Source: an uncultured Butyrivibrio sp.
GTDB lineage: Bacteria > Bacillota > Clostridia > Lachnospirales > Lachnospiraceae
Length of the DNA: 16,915 nucleotides
Assembly: GCA_910577605.1 (NCBI GenBank)
Contig: CAJTON010000002.1
Span: 78,034 to 94,948, forward strand
Direction of reading: 5' to 3'
A program made the position numbers and the translations under genes. Each line of letters begins with the position of its first letter. Position 1 is the stretch's first letter. The notes beneath the pieces are model-generated. The model searched no databases and was not told the DNA's origin. It saw nothing but the letters and a program-made list of their open reading frames with translations. Shown piece after piece: positions 1 through 7,924 of the stretch.

Positions 1-410
1 ACAGGAGTTATCTGCTTTACAAGCAGTCCCGTCTCCTCCTTGAGCTGCTGGATATTAAAAGGGCCGGCATTTTCAATAAGCTCAAGAATCTTCTGTTGTT
101 CAGGCGTGGGATCGGTAAGCGGTTTACGGTACAGCGCCGCGAAAAGCTCCATATCCCCGGGAACGATCCACCCAAGATTCCCGCCGCCAAAACGTCCCTT
201 TATAAGCTCACGCTCCATCTGGCGTTTTCTGTTAAACTCTATTTCGTTAAAATCAGCGCGAAACGAAAGCGTGGGCGGCTGACCGAAGCCGTTCCAGTAA
301 ACATTCTGTCCCGGCTGGGTATCGCGGTACAATTTTATGTATTCCTCCTCGTCCGCCTTGTTTACAAGGCACTGACGCTCCATTCGCAGAGAGATTATCC
401 TTTTATCCAT
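1..410 (-). CDS. Partial winged-helix protein, AlkZ-related (C-terminus beyond the window)
   Basis: The reading frame starts at ATG 410 and stays open to the window edge, giving 136 visible residues. The start follows an AAAGG ribosome binding site (GAAAGGCGATAAA before ATG). The visible protein begins MDKRIISLRMERQCLVNKA and has a WNGFGQPP segment and a GGGNLGWIVPGDME segment. Its last part (about residues 112-136, ILELIENAGPFNIQQLKEE) reads as the first helices of a winged-helix domain. From memory this resembles the Firmicutes proteins annotated as AlkZ-related or winged-helix DNA-binding, which are relatives of AlkZ/YcaQ crosslink glycosylases. That match is recollection, not a search, and glycosylase activity should not be assumed. 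The gene follows pepT by 42 bp on the same strand, so the two may be co-transcribed. An ACCGG-CGG-CCGGT hairpin lies in that gap without a T tract. Confidence 0.5.
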   Translation of the reverse strand, partial: MDKRIISLRMERQCLVNKADEEEYIKLYRDTQPGQNVYWNGFGQPPTLSFRADFNEIEFNRKRQMERELIKGRFGGGNLGWIVPGDMELFAALYRKPLTDPTPEQQKILELIENAGPFNIQQLKEETGLLVKQITP

Positions 411-452
411 TTTATCGCCTTTCTTTCAGAATATATGTAAACCGGCCGCCGG

Positions 453-1664
453 TCACCCCATGACCAGCGCCGTCAAAACATCTACCATTTTTTCCATGGA
501 CTCAATGGGAATATATTCAAATTTTCCGTGAAAATTATGTCCTCCCGTCGAAAGATTAGGACACGGAAGCCCCATATACGAGAGCCTCGCCCCGTCCGTG
601 CCGCCTCTTATCGGCTGAACCTTAGGCTCGACCCCGTTGTCGAGAAAGGCTTTCCTCGCGCGCTCCACAATATCCATACGCGATATTATTTTTTCTTTCA
701 TATTATAGTAAGAATCCTTAAGCTCAAGCGCGACCGTATCCTCGCCGTATTTTGCATTAAGATACCCGGCTATTCTTTGAAGCGCTGTCTTTCTGTCCTC
801 AAAGCTTTCCCTGTCATGGTCGCGGATAATGTATCGCATAACGGTTTTTTCTTCACTTCCTTCAATGTCCGTGACATGATAAAAGCCCTCGTAGCCCTCC
901 GTATGCGCGGGAACCTCGGCGGGCGGCAGCATGGAATTGAACTCCATAGCCATGAGTACGGCGTTTTTCATGCGGTTCTTTCCCTCTCCGGGATGTATGC
1001 AGCTGCCGTTCACCGTTACGGTCGCACCCGCCGCGTTGAAATTCTCATATTCAAGCTCTCCTAGCGCGCCTCCGTCGACCGTATACGCATAATCAGCATC
1101 AAAACCGTCAACGTCAAAATGATCCGCTCCCTCGCCGATTTCCTCATCGGGCGTAAACGCCACGCGTATCGCGGGATGCTCTATATTTTCTTTTATAATG
1201 CGCTCAAGCGCCGTCATTATCTCAGCGACCCCCGCCTTGTCGTCCGCGCCTAGAAGCGTCGTTCCGTCCGTGACAGCAAGCGTCTGTCCCTTATAATTCG
1301 TAAGCTCCGGGAAAACCTCCGTCCGCATCACTATATTAAGATCGGCGTTAAGTACGATGTCCTCCCCGTCATAATTTTCTATCAGGCGCGGATTTACACC
1401 GCTCCCGTTAAACGCCGGAGCAGTATCCATATGGGCGATAAGCCCTATTTTATCCTCATCCTCCATTCCGGGCGAGGCGGGAACCGACGCGTACACATAG
1501 CATTTTTCATCAACTCTCGCGTCCCTTGCACCAAGCTCCTTAAGCTCCTTTACAAGGCATTCAGCCATATCAAACTGCCCCTTGGAGCTCGGATGCGTTC
1601 CGGACCTTTCGTCCGACTGCGAGTTTATTTTTACATATTTCAGAAAACGTTCGCAAACCTTCAT
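453..1664 (-). CDS. pepT: Peptidase T (tripeptide aminopeptidase)
   Basis: This is a cytosolic zinc metalloprotease of family M20B that removes the N-terminal residue from tripeptides. The 403 residues match the usual family length. Dinuclear-zinc residues are in place: H78 and D80 in AHMDTAPAF, D141/D142 in LGADDKAGVAEIM, E174/E175 in TPDEEIGEGADHFD, D197 in YTVDGGALGELEYENFN, and a C-terminal His in the GGHNFHGKFEYIP segment (H379). The RGGTDGARLS motif is also present. The ATG at 1664 follows AAGGAG at 8-nt spacing, which fixes the start. It diverges from fba across a 145-bp A+T-rich gap. A minus-strand TATGAT (1691-1696) could be its -10, but no convincing -35 is seen. The protein likely recycles peptides as an amino-acid source. 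Confidence 0.96.
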   Translation of the reverse strand: MKVCERFLKYVKINSQSDERSGTHPSSKGQFDMAECLVKELKELGARDARVDEKCYVYASVPASPGMEDEDKIGLIAHMDTAPAFNGSGVNPRLIENYDGEDIVLNADLNIVMRTEVFPELTNYKGQTLAVTDGTTLLGADDKAGVAEIMTALERIIKENIEHPAIRVAFTPDEEIGEGADHFDVDGFDADYAYTVDGGALGELEYENFNAAGATVTVNGSCIHPGEGKNRMKNAVLMAMEFNSMLPPAEVPAHTEGYEGFYHVTDIEGSEEKTVMRYIIRDHDRESFEDRKTALQRIAGYLNAKYGEDTVALELKDSYYNMKEKIISRMDIVERARKAFLDNGVEPKVQPIRGGTDGARLSYMGLPCPNLSTGGHNFHGKFEYIPIESMEKMVDVLTALVMG

Positions 1665-1707
1665 TTTGGGTTCTCCTTATTTTTTATTTTATCATACCAT
1701 AAAAAGT

Positions 1708-1736
1708 TTGTTAAATACATATTTTTGTGTTATACT
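1708..1736 (+). promoter_or_regulatory. Sigma-A-type promoter for fba-srtB
   Basis: TTGTTA (1708-1713) and TATACT (1731-1736) are separated by exactly 17 bp. They lie about 75 bp upstream of the fba ATG in A+T-rich DNA between divergent genes. Assignment is by consensus match only. Confidence 0.65.
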
Positions 1737-1809
1737 GTTCTCAATGGGCGGATTATATACGTTTTTTCGCGTTATTTTTTGCCGCAATAATTTTTTCGGA
1801 GGTAAAATA

Positions 1810-2673
1810 ATGTTAGTAACAGCAGAAGAAATGCTCAAAAAGGCCGTAGCGGGCAAGTACGCGGTAGGGCAGTTCAATATTAACAATCTTGAATGGACAA
1901 AGGCTGTCCTTCTCACTGCACAGGAGTGCAATTCCCCTGTAATTCTCGGTGTTTCCGAGGGCGCGGGCAAATATATGACGGGCTTTAAGACCGTTGCCGA
2001 TATGGTCAAGGCAATGATAGACGAGCTTAAAATAACAGTTCCCGTCGCTCTTCATCTCGACCACGGAACATATGACGGATGCTACAAGTGCATTGAAGCA
2101 GGCTTCTCTTCTATAATGTTCGACGGTTCACACTATCCCATTGACGAGAACATCGCCAAGACCAAGGAGCTGGTTGCCGTTTGCAAGGAAAAGGGAATGT
2201 CTCTTGAGGCTGAGGTAGGCTCCATCGGCGGAGAAGAGGACGGCGTTGTCGGAATGGGCGAGTGCGCTGACCCCGCGGAGTGCAAGCAGATCGCCGACCT
2301 CGGCGTTACGATGCTTGCCGCAGGAATCGGCAATATCCACGGCAAATATCCCGCCAACTGGCAGGGACTTAGCTTTGAGACGCTTGCCGCTATCAAGGAG
2401 CTTACGGGCGATATGCCTCTCGTTCTCCACGGCGGTACGGGAATTCCCGCCGATATGATAAAGAAAGCGATCTCGCTCGGAGTAGGCAAAATAAACGTCA
2501 ATACCGAATGCCAGCTTGCATTTGCAGACGCGACGCGCAAATATATCGAGGCAGGCAAGGACCTTGAGGGCAAGGGCTTCGACCCCCGCAAGCTTCTCGC
2601 TCCCGGCTTTGAGGCTATCAAGGCTACCGTCAAAGAGAAAATGGAGCTTTTCGGCTCTGTCGGCAAAGCCTGA
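1810..2673 (+). CDS. fba: Class II fructose-bisphosphate aldolase
   Basis: This glycolytic and gluconeogenic zinc enzyme reversibly splits fructose 1,6-bisphosphate into DHAP and glyceraldehyde 3-phosphate. The ATG at 1810 follows CGGAGG at 7-nt spacing and gives 287 residues, typical of Firmicutes class II enzymes. An in-frame extension upstream to 1582 runs through pepT and the promoter and is not used. Visible signatures are LHLDHGTYDG (H82, catalytic D84, zinc H85), EAEVGSIGGEEDG around residues 134-145, the zinc ligand H177 in GIGNIHGKY, HGGTGI at 207-212 (zinc and phosphate binding), and KINVNTE at 227-233. Tagatose-bisphosphate aldolases (GatY/KbaY) share these motifs, so that specificity cannot be fully excluded, but no tag/gat genes are adjacent. 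srtB follows after 40 bp on the same strand. Confidence 0.95.
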   Translation: MLVTAEEMLKKAVAGKYAVGQFNINNLEWTKAVLLTAQECNSPVILGVSEGAGKYMTGFKTVADMVKAMIDELKITVPVALHLDHGTYDGCYKCIEAGFSSIMFDGSHYPIDENIAKTKELVAVCKEKGMSLEAEVGSIGGEEDGVVGMGECADPAECKQIADLGVTMLAAGIGNIHGKYPANWQGLSFETLAAIKELTGDMPLVLHGGTGIPADMIKKAISLGVGKINVNTECQLAFADATRKYIEAGKDLEGKGFDPRKLLAPGFEAIKATVKEKMELFGSVGKA

Positions 2674-2713
2674 AACATACGGGATTTCCGCGTGAAATAT
2701 CAGGAGGTATGAC

Positions 2714-3571
2714 ATGAGCAAACCGAAAACCAAATCAGACATAATCCGCTATGTGATTATGGGCGTGGCTCTCTGTGTTTTTATAGTATGCGGCGTTATG
2801 CTTATCAGGATCGGTATAAGGTACAAAAATGACAGAAACAACAACAGCAGCGCCAACAAATTTGTTGAGACCGCGGCAGACCCCACAGGCAACGATCCTA
2901 CCAAGGATACAGAAGCGTCAACAGACGGAGAAACCAAGCCGCAGCTTCCCTCCTTCAGCGCCAATAAAGTCATTGATTTTTCCGGTCTCAAGGAGGAAGC
3001 CCCCTCAGTGCAAGGCTGGATAGACGTACCCTCGGCGGGCATAAGCTATCCCATTGTGCAGGCAGGCGACAACGAATATTATCTGACGCACGCGTACAAC
3101 GATGTGGAGGCATGGTCGGGAGCGATATTCCTCGATCATACCAACAACCCCGACTTCACGGACGATCACACCTTTGTATACGGTCACAACATGAATGACG
3201 GCTCAATGTTCCACGGTCTGCTCCAGTATGAAGGCAAGACCGACGGCAAGAAGTTCTATGACAAGCAGATGACCGACAACGGCAACTACTTTTACGTCTA
3301 CCTTGAGGACAGCGTAAGGGTCTATCAGATATTCAGCGTTTCTGTCGTGAACATAAAAGACAATTACGACGCGTTCCGCTATCTTACCGACAGCTTTAAG
3401 CTCAAGGATTATGTGGATTATGTAACGTCCATCGAACAGTATGACACAGGAATCAGTTATGACGGAAAGTCGCCGGTGCTTACTCTTTATACCTGCCAGA
3501 GCGATTCCGCTTCGGGCATAAGACTTATGGTTCACGGGCAGCTTGTAGAGGTCGTTGATCCTAAATATTGA
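2714..3571 (+). CDS. srtB: Class B sortase (membrane-anchored transpeptidase)
   Basis: This is a cell-surface cysteine transpeptidase that cleaves sorting signals and joins proteins to peptidoglycan or to each other. The 285 residues show an N-terminal signal-anchor (about 11-35, YVIMGVALCVFIVCGVML) and a polar Asn/Thr/Asp/Glu-rich linker (38-80). The sortase barrel follows, with all three catalytic residues: H158 in VYGHNM, C261 in LTLYTCQ and R270 in GIRLMVHGQ. The GWIDVPSAGISYPIVQ start (101-116) and DHTNNPDF are typical of class B. The ATG at 2714 follows AGGAGG at 6-nt spacing. It lies 40 bp after fba and is probably co-transcribed with it. No LPXTG or NPXTX substrate is encoded in the window, so the substrate is unknown; the srtB symbol denotes the class, not proven haem-uptake function. 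Confidence 0.93.
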   Translation: MSKPKTKSDIIRYVIMGVALCVFIVCGVMLIRIGIRYKNDRNNNSSANKFVETAADPTGNDPTKDTEASTDGETKPQLPSFSANKVIDFSGLKEEAPSVQGWIDVPSAGISYPIVQAGDNEYYLTHAYNDVEAWSGAIFLDHTNNPDFTDDHTFVYGHNMNDGSMFHGLLQYEGKTDGKKFYDKQMTDNGNYFYVYLEDSVRVYQIFSVSVVNIKDNYDAFRYLTDSFKLKDYVDYVTSIEQYDTGISYDGKSPVLTLYTCQSDSASGIRLMVHGQLVEVVDPKY

Positions 3572-3599
3572 TCCGGTTTAAATTTTTTCAAAAAAAGAC

Positions 3600-3628
3600 T
3601 TGATTTTTACCGGAGGTTATAGTATTTT
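3600..3628 (+). promoter_or_regulatory. Candidate glnN promoter
   Basis: TTGATT (3600-3605), a 17-bp spacer and TATTTT (3623-3628) lie 97 bp upstream of glnN. It is the only plausible -35/-10 pair in this gap. The 45 bp between the leader terminator and the glnN ATG show no -10-like box. Transcription would start near 3635. Confidence 0.45.
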
Positions 3629-3642
3629 ATTAGCAAGGTGAC

Positions 3643-3678
3643 AAAGACGTTCCTTTTAGCAGAGGAGCGTCTTTTTTT
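3643..3678 (+). terminator. Intrinsic terminator in the glnN leader (possible attenuator)
   Basis: AAAGACGTTCC (3643-3653) pairs with GGAGCGTCTTT (3664-3674): 11 pairs including one G-U, with a 10-nt loop. Ts run on through 3678. It starts about 8 nt after the predicted glnN transcription start and 46 bp before the glnN ATG. It may end srtB read-through, attenuate glnN, or do both. Confidence 0.75.
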
Positions 3679-3701
3679 GCGTTAAAAAACGGCGCAATAT
3701 C

Positions 3702-3718
3702 AAGGAAAGGAAAGGAAG
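3702..3718 (+). promoter_or_regulatory. Tandem AAGGA ribosome binding region of glnN
   Basis: AAGGA occurs three times in a row at 5-nt steps (3702-3716). The last copy lies 8 nt before the glnN ATG at 3725. The purine-only run is unstructured and suggests efficient initiation with redundant anti-Shine-Dalgarno pairing. Confidence 0.6.
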
Positions 3719-3724
3719 AAGAAT

Positions 3725-5842
3725 ATGAACAGTGAAGCATTTAAAATCGAGGACATTTTCGCGGACAACGTTTTTACGGTCGGCAAAATGAAGGAATGCC
3801 TGCCCAAAAAGGTATTTGCAAATCTTAAATCAGTAATGGACAGCGGCGGTCAGCTCTCAATGGAGGACGCGGACGTTATCGCAAAGGCTATGAAGGACTG
3901 GGCGCAGGAAAGGGGCGCGACGCACTACACGCATTGGTTCCACCCTCTTATCGTCAGCCACACCGCCGAAAAGCATGATTCCTTCGTAACGCATCCTGAC
4001 GAGGACGGCAATATAATCTCCTCGTTTACCGGAAAACAGCTTATCATGGGAGAGCCGGACGCTTCCTCGTTCCCTTCGGGCGGCGTCAGGGCGACCTGCG
4101 CGGCAAGGGGCTACACGGTATGGGACGTGACTTCTCCTGCCTTCGTAAGGAAAAACAGTATCGGAGCCGTGCTCTGCATTCCCACCGTTTTCTGCTCGTA
4201 CACAGGCGAGGCTCTCGACACCAAGATACCGCTCCTGCGCTCGATGGACGCGCTTAACAGGGAAGGAATGAGGATCGTCAGGCTTTTTGACCCCAACACC
4301 TTGGCTACGAACGTATCGGCATCAGTCGGACCGGAGCAGGAATATTTTCTTATAACCAAAAAAAGCTTTCACGCGAGGAAGGACTTAAAATACACCGGAC
4401 GGACGCTCTTCGGCGCGCCCGCGCCCAAAGGACAGGAGCTTGAGGACCAGTATTTCGGAAGGATCCCCGAAAACGTCGGCGCTTTTATGAAGGACCTCAA
4501 CAGAGAGCTGTGGAAAATGGGAATAACCGCTACCACACAGCATAACGAGGTCGCTCCCGCGCAGCACGAGATGGCTCCTATCTATATGCCCGCCGACGTC
4601 GCCGTGGACAACAATCTGCTCGCAATGGAGATAATGCAGAAGGTTGCGGAGCGTCACGACATGGTATGTCTTCTTCACGAAAAGCCATTCGCGGGGGTAA
4701 ACGGCTCCGGCAAGCACAACAACTGGTCTCTCGGAACCAACACCGGAATGAATCTCCTCGATCCCGGCAAAACGCCGCATAAAAACAGACAGTTCCTCCT
4801 TGTGCTCGCGTGCATTATAAAAGCCGTAGATACTCATGCCGATCTTCTCCGCCAATCAGCCTCCGACGTGGGCAACGACCACAGGCTCGGAGCAAATGAG
4901 GCGCCCCCCGCTATCATCTCCATCTACCTCGGAGACCAGCTTGACGACATAGTAAAGCAGATCATTGAAAAAGGCTCCGCTTCGGACTGCATAGACGGCG
5001 GAATGCTCGACCTCGGCATAAGCACGGTTCCCGTAGTTCCAAAGGACGCTACCGACCGCAACAGGACCTCTCCCTTTGCCTTCACCGGAAATAAATTTGA
5101 ATTCCGTATGGTAGGAGCAAACGATTCGATCGCCATGCCCAATATTACGCTCAACGCAATCGTCGCGGAAGCCTTCAAGGAGGCCGCCGACGAGCTTGAG
5201 AACGCCGACGATTTTGAAAAAGCCTGCGACGAGCTTACCGCCAGATACATGAGAAACCACGAAAGGATAATTTTCAACGGGAACGGCTATTCCGACGAAT
5301 GGGTCGAGGAGGCGGCAAGGCGCGGACTTCCGAATCTGACCTCAATGGTCGCCGCGACAGAAGCCCTCACAACCGACAAAGCCGTTAAGCTTTTCGGCGA
5401 TTTCGGCATAATGAACAGGACAGAGCTTGAGTTGAGAGCCGAAATACTCTACGAAACCTATTCGCTGGTAATCAATATCGAAGCCCTCACCATGATAGAT
5501 ATGGCGTCAAGAGACATTCTTCCTGCCGTAGTAAAATACACGGCAAAACTTGCCTCCTCGATAAACGAGATCACCGCCGCCGGAGCCGACGCGGGAGTTC
5601 AGAAGGAAATGCTTGACGAGATCAGCAAGTATCTCAGAGAGGCAAAGGATGCTCTGAACCGTCTGAAAAGCGACAGGGACAACGCGCAGAAGGAATGCGT
5701 GAAATGCACCGCCGAATATTACAGGGACGTTATCAAAGCCGATATGCTGGCGTTAAGAGCGCCCGTAGATAAGCTTGAGACCCTTGTAGATTCGGAATAC
5801 TGGCCCATCGCTACATACGGCGAGCTGCTCTTTGAAGCGTAA
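3725..5842 (+). CDS. glnN: Glutamine synthetase type III
   Basis: This cytosolic enzyme makes glutamine from glutamate, ammonia and ATP, the main route of ammonium assimilation. The 705 residues match the long GSIII class (GlnN) known from Bacteroides and Ruminococcus, rather than the roughly 450-residue GSI. Active-site motifs are in order: GPEQEYFLI (202-210), NEVAPAQHEMAPIY (274-287), HEKPFAGVNGSGKHNNWS (318-335), GNDHRLGANEAPPAIIS (383-399) and FTGNKFEFRMVGAND (453-467). A GSIII-type helical C-terminal region extends from about 560 to 700. The adenylylation tyrosine loop of GSI-beta is not recognisable. The ATG at 3725 follows a triple AAGGA. Promoter and leader terminator lie upstream, so nitrogen-responsive control by attenuation is possible but unproven. 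A strong terminator follows at 5872. Confidence 0.97.
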   Translation: MNSEAFKIEDIFADNVFTVGKMKECLPKKVFANLKSVMDSGGQLSMEDADVIAKAMKDWAQERGATHYTHWFHPLIVSHTAEKHDSFVTHPDEDGNIISSFTGKQLIMGEPDASSFPSGGVRATCAARGYTVWDVTSPAFVRKNSIGAVLCIPTVFCSYTGEALDTKIPLLRSMDALNREGMRIVRLFDPNTLATNVSASVGPEQEYFLITKKSFHARKDLKYTGRTLFGAPAPKGQELEDQYFGRIPENVGAFMKDLNRELWKMGITATTQHNEVAPAQHEMAPIYMPADVAVDNNLLAMEIMQKVAERHDMVCLLHEKPFAGVNGSGKHNNWSLGTNTGMNLLDPGKTPHKNRQFLLVLACIIKAVDTHADLLRQSASDVGNDHRLGANEAPPAIISIYLGDQLDDIVKQIIEKGSASDCIDGGMLDLGISTVPVVPKDATDRNRTSPFAFTGNKFEFRMVGANDSIAMPNITLNAIVAEAFKEAADELENADDFEKACDELTARYMRNHERIIFNGNGYSDEWVEEAARRGLPNLTSMVAATEALTTDKAVKLFGDFGIMNRTELELRAEILYETYSLVINIEALTMIDMASRDILPAVVKYTAKLASSINEITAAGADAGVQKEMLDEISKYLREAKDALNRLKSDRDNAQKECVKCTAEYYRDVIKADMLALRAPVDKLETLVDSEYWPIATYGELLFEA

Positions 5843-5871
5843 AATATGAATTTGATTTACTCGTAATAAAC

Positions 5872-5910
5872 AAAAAGCTGTGCGTCCGGCATATCGGCGC
5901 ACAGCTTTTT
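5872..5910. terminator. Perfect bidirectional terminator
   Basis: AAAAAGCTGTGCG (5872-5884) and CGCACAGCTTTTT (5898-5910) are exact reverse complements. The 13-nt interior can itself pair CCG/CGG. T tracts lie on both sides, so it can end glnN on the plus strand and the lipoprotein gene, which stops at 5931, on the minus strand. Confidence 0.93.
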
Positions 5911-5930
5911 ATAATACTATCTTAAATATT

Positions 5931-6878
5931 TCAGTCTACCACATATCTGTCTATATTTTCCTCTGTAAATTCATGCCATTCAAGCGGAGTCAGTCCGCCG
6001 ATAAGCTCCTCGACGTAAGCGTCATGCTCCTCCTTGGTAACGTCCTTACCCTTAACTTTATATATATAACTATCCGAATTCATACCCTCGGCAACCCATT
6101 CATATGCCAACTGTTCATGGTATGTAGCTCCTTTTCTCGGATATATTTTGTAGAACTGCCGGTCAAACGCCCCCATTAAAGTTTCCCATACTCCGTTTTC
6201 ATAAATATAGGCAGGACGAAACTTTGAATATATGCTCGTCATATAGACCTCGTCCCCGACAAAGTGCAGAATCACCGTTACATCCGAACCTTCGCCGCTT
6301 ACAAGAACCTCCTCCTTGCCGTCTCCGTCCAAGTCAACGCACACAAAACTTCCCCATGTTACATAAAACGGACATATCGCGCCTGCGAGACCGCTTCTGT
6401 TATAATGAAGCATATCCACTCTGGCAAGACCTGTGTCCGGTCTGTCCTCTATGCTTTCGGCTACAAGTGTAAAAGAAGATACTTCTTTCGGATCTATATT
6501 CACCCAAAAAAATTTCTCACCTTCAAACAACTCCAGCACGGAATGCTTGCCCTTCATCACGCTTCTGTAAGCCTCAGCCGGGCTCATTTCCTTGCCGTCG
6601 TCCTCAAGCGACTCCACCGTATTAAGCTTATATTTCCCCGTATCGTCAACCGAAAATTCTGTTTCACCCTGTGTCTCTGTCTGTGTCTCCGTTTCTCTGG
6701 GCGCTTCGGTTTCGGTACTCTGTTCTTTGGAGGTTTCGGTCTCCGTAGTCTGCGGTTCCGACAGACTTTCTCCATCCGATGCTCTGTCTGCCCCGTTCTG
6801 CGTCGAGCTGCTCTTAGTGCAGGCGGCAAATACCGCGCCCATAATACATATCAGTAAATAAACTATTAATCTTCTCAT
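5931..6878 (-). CDS. Lipoprotein with acidic Thr/Glu-rich linker and DxDGDG repeat motif
   Basis: The family is not recognised. The start is set at ATG 6878, because GGAGGGGA lies 5 nt upstream and the signal peptide begins there; an in-frame ATG at 6899 would overlap the upstream gene. The 315 residues begin MRRLIVYLLICIMGAVFAAC, a lipoprotein signal ending in FAAC with C20 as the likely lipidated cysteine. Residues 36-75 are a low-complexity Thr/Glu/Ser linker, typical of a spacer across the wall. At 178-193 FVCVDLDGDGKEEVLV matches the calcium-binding loop of FG-GAP/VCBS-type repeats. The remainder looks like a folded, mainly beta domain. It starts 14 bp after the stop of the lysozyme-like gene, so the two are almost certainly one operon. 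It could be an immunity, adaptor or wall-sensing partner of that protein. Confidence 0.85.
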   Translation of the reverse strand: MRRLIVYLLICIMGAVFAACTKSSSTQNGADRASDGESLSEPQTTETETSKEQSTETEAPRETETQTETQGETEFSVDDTGKYKLNTVESLEDDGKEMSPAEAYRSVMKGKHSVLELFEGEKFFWVNIDPKEVSSFTLVAESIEDRPDTGLARVDMLHYNRSGLAGAICPFYVTWGSFVCVDLDGDGKEEVLVSGEGSDVTVILHFVGDEVYMTSIYSKFRPAYIYENGVWETLMGAFDRQFYKIYPRKGATYHEQLAYEWVAEGMNSDSYIYKVKGKDVTKEEHDAYVEELIGGLTPLEWHEFTEENIDRYVVD

Positions 6879-6892
6879 TTTTGTCCCCTCCG

Positions 6893-7843
6893 CTAACATA
6901 TTGCCTGATAGATAATACTGGAATAATTTCTCCGTATCTTATCCGAATCATCGGTACATTCTTCAATTTTTTCAAAGAAAAAATCCGACACCCCGTAAAA
7001 ATCATACTGATAATCGCTTTTAAGCTTCCTCCAGCTATCTACATAATTAGAGTTTTGCGCATATCCTCCCGTACAGTCCGTCTTCCATGTGGCGCTTACC
7101 TCATATCTGAAATATGCTAACTGTACGCCCATGTTTTTATATGAATATCCGCCTTTTGAGGCAAAATCCTCCAAAAAAATTCTTCGGTTGTCTCTCCACT
7201 GGAGGATCCCGAATGCCCCTGTACTGTTCTCAGTTTTGGGGTTGAAGCTGCATTCCTGCTTTATGTTCCCCATTATTCCGGCGACCTGAAATTTAGTGCA
7301 GCCCATTCCTTTTTGCAAAAATGTCTGTATACGGGCGAAATTCTGCCTGCCCTCGCCTATATTTGTGTTGTCAAAACCAAGTTTCCTGAGCGCGTCGTTA
7401 AGTCTGCTGTTGGAAAGATTTGTGTAATATGCAGTTCCGACATCCTCAATATGGCTCCTCAGCATATCGGGAATACCGTTTTTTACGTCGCAGCGTTCGC
7501 TTCCCCAGTATGCCTGCTGAAAGCATTTGAGAGCTTTTTTGAATTCTTCGGTATAGCTGCCGCTCATTTCTCCGTCATAGAAGCCCAAAGCGTTTAAATA
7601 TGTTTTCATCTTTGAGTTGAGGGCGCTTTCGGGCAACGACGCGGACCGTGCCTGATTTACGCTGTATGTACCGAAATCGTATGTCCCGCTTTTCTCATAG
7701 ATTGCCGCGGTTTCCGGAAAGCCTCCGCTTTCAGCCTTTGACTTCTCATCTGTCAAAGCGTTTTGCTTCCGACTTGTTTGTCCCGTATGCAAATATTGAG
7801 GGTTCGGACAATTATATTCGTTCCCGCTTATTTTCATGCCCAC
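6893..7843 (-). CDS. Phage-tail-lysozyme-like peptidoglycan hydrolase with N-terminal PG-binding-like region
   Basis: The product has 316 residues. About 174-312 match the phage tail lysozyme family: CTKFQVAGIMGNIKQECSFNP places a probable catalytic E197, followed by STGAFGILQWRDNRR and a C-terminal helical part. Residues 75-135 (YLNALGFYDGEMSGSY, FKKALKCFQQAY) resemble a peptidoglycan-binding_1 repeat. Such enzymes cleave glycan strands. There is no signal peptide or membrane helix, so export by Sec is not expected; residues 1-70 are polar and of unknown role. The start could be GTG 7843, with AAGGAAG 10 nt upstream, or ATG 7837; I prefer GTG on spacing. No tail, capsid or integrase gene is nearby, so it is a solitary lysozyme paired with a downstream lipoprotein. 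It might be a contact-dependent toxin, a prophage remnant or a wall-remodelling enzyme. Confidence 0.87.
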   Translation of the reverse strand: MGMKISGNEYNCPNPQYLHTGQTSRKQNALTDEKSKAESGGFPETAAIYEKSGTYDFGTYSVNQARSASLPESALNSKMKTYLNALGFYDGEMSGSYTEEFKKALKCFQQAYWGSERCDVKNGIPDMLRSHIEDVGTAYYTNLSNSRLNDALRKLGFDNTNIGEGRQNFARIQTFLQKGMGCTKFQVAGIMGNIKQECSFNPKTENSTGAFGILQWRDNRRIFLEDFASKGGYSYKNMGVQLAYFRYEVSATWKTDCTGGYAQNSNYVDSWRKLKSDYQYDFYGVSDFFFEKIEECTDDSDKIRRNYSSIIYQAIC

Positions 7844-7892
7844 TTTCTTTTGTCTTCCTTCTTATTTTGCAGAATTTCCATTGGTTATATTA

Positions 7893-7921
7893 ATCATATC
7901 GTCTGGTTCTTGCTTTGTCAA
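7893..7921 (-). promoter_or_regulatory. Near-consensus promoter of the lysozyme-lipoprotein operon
   Basis: On the minus strand TTGACA (7921-7916) is followed after exactly 17 bp by TATGAT (7898-7893), matching 11 of 12 sigma-A consensus bases. The predicted start lies about 40 nt before the lysozyme start codon. Such a strong core promoter usually needs repression if the product is costly. Confidence 0.85.
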
Positions 7922-7924
7922 TAC

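Noticed and set aside
1582..1809. N-terminal extension of the aldolase
   Set aside because: The added residues are antisense to pepT and cross the promoter; the ATG at 1810 has a CGGAGG site and starts where the family starts.
3572..3614. TCCGGT / ACCGGA inverted repeat as a terminator for srtB
   Set aside because: The stem is short, broken by T-T mismatches, has a long interior and no T tract; it also overlaps the likely glnN promoter.
3643..3678. ANTAR-type antitermination motif before glnN
   Set aside because: The terminator loop could be read as the hexaloop TTAGCA, which lacks the A at position 1, and no clear upstream P1 hairpin is seen.
6893..7843. Part of a prophage
   Set aside because: No portal, capsid, tail, holin, integrase or attachment-site repeat accompanies the lysozyme-like gene; its partner is a lipoprotein.
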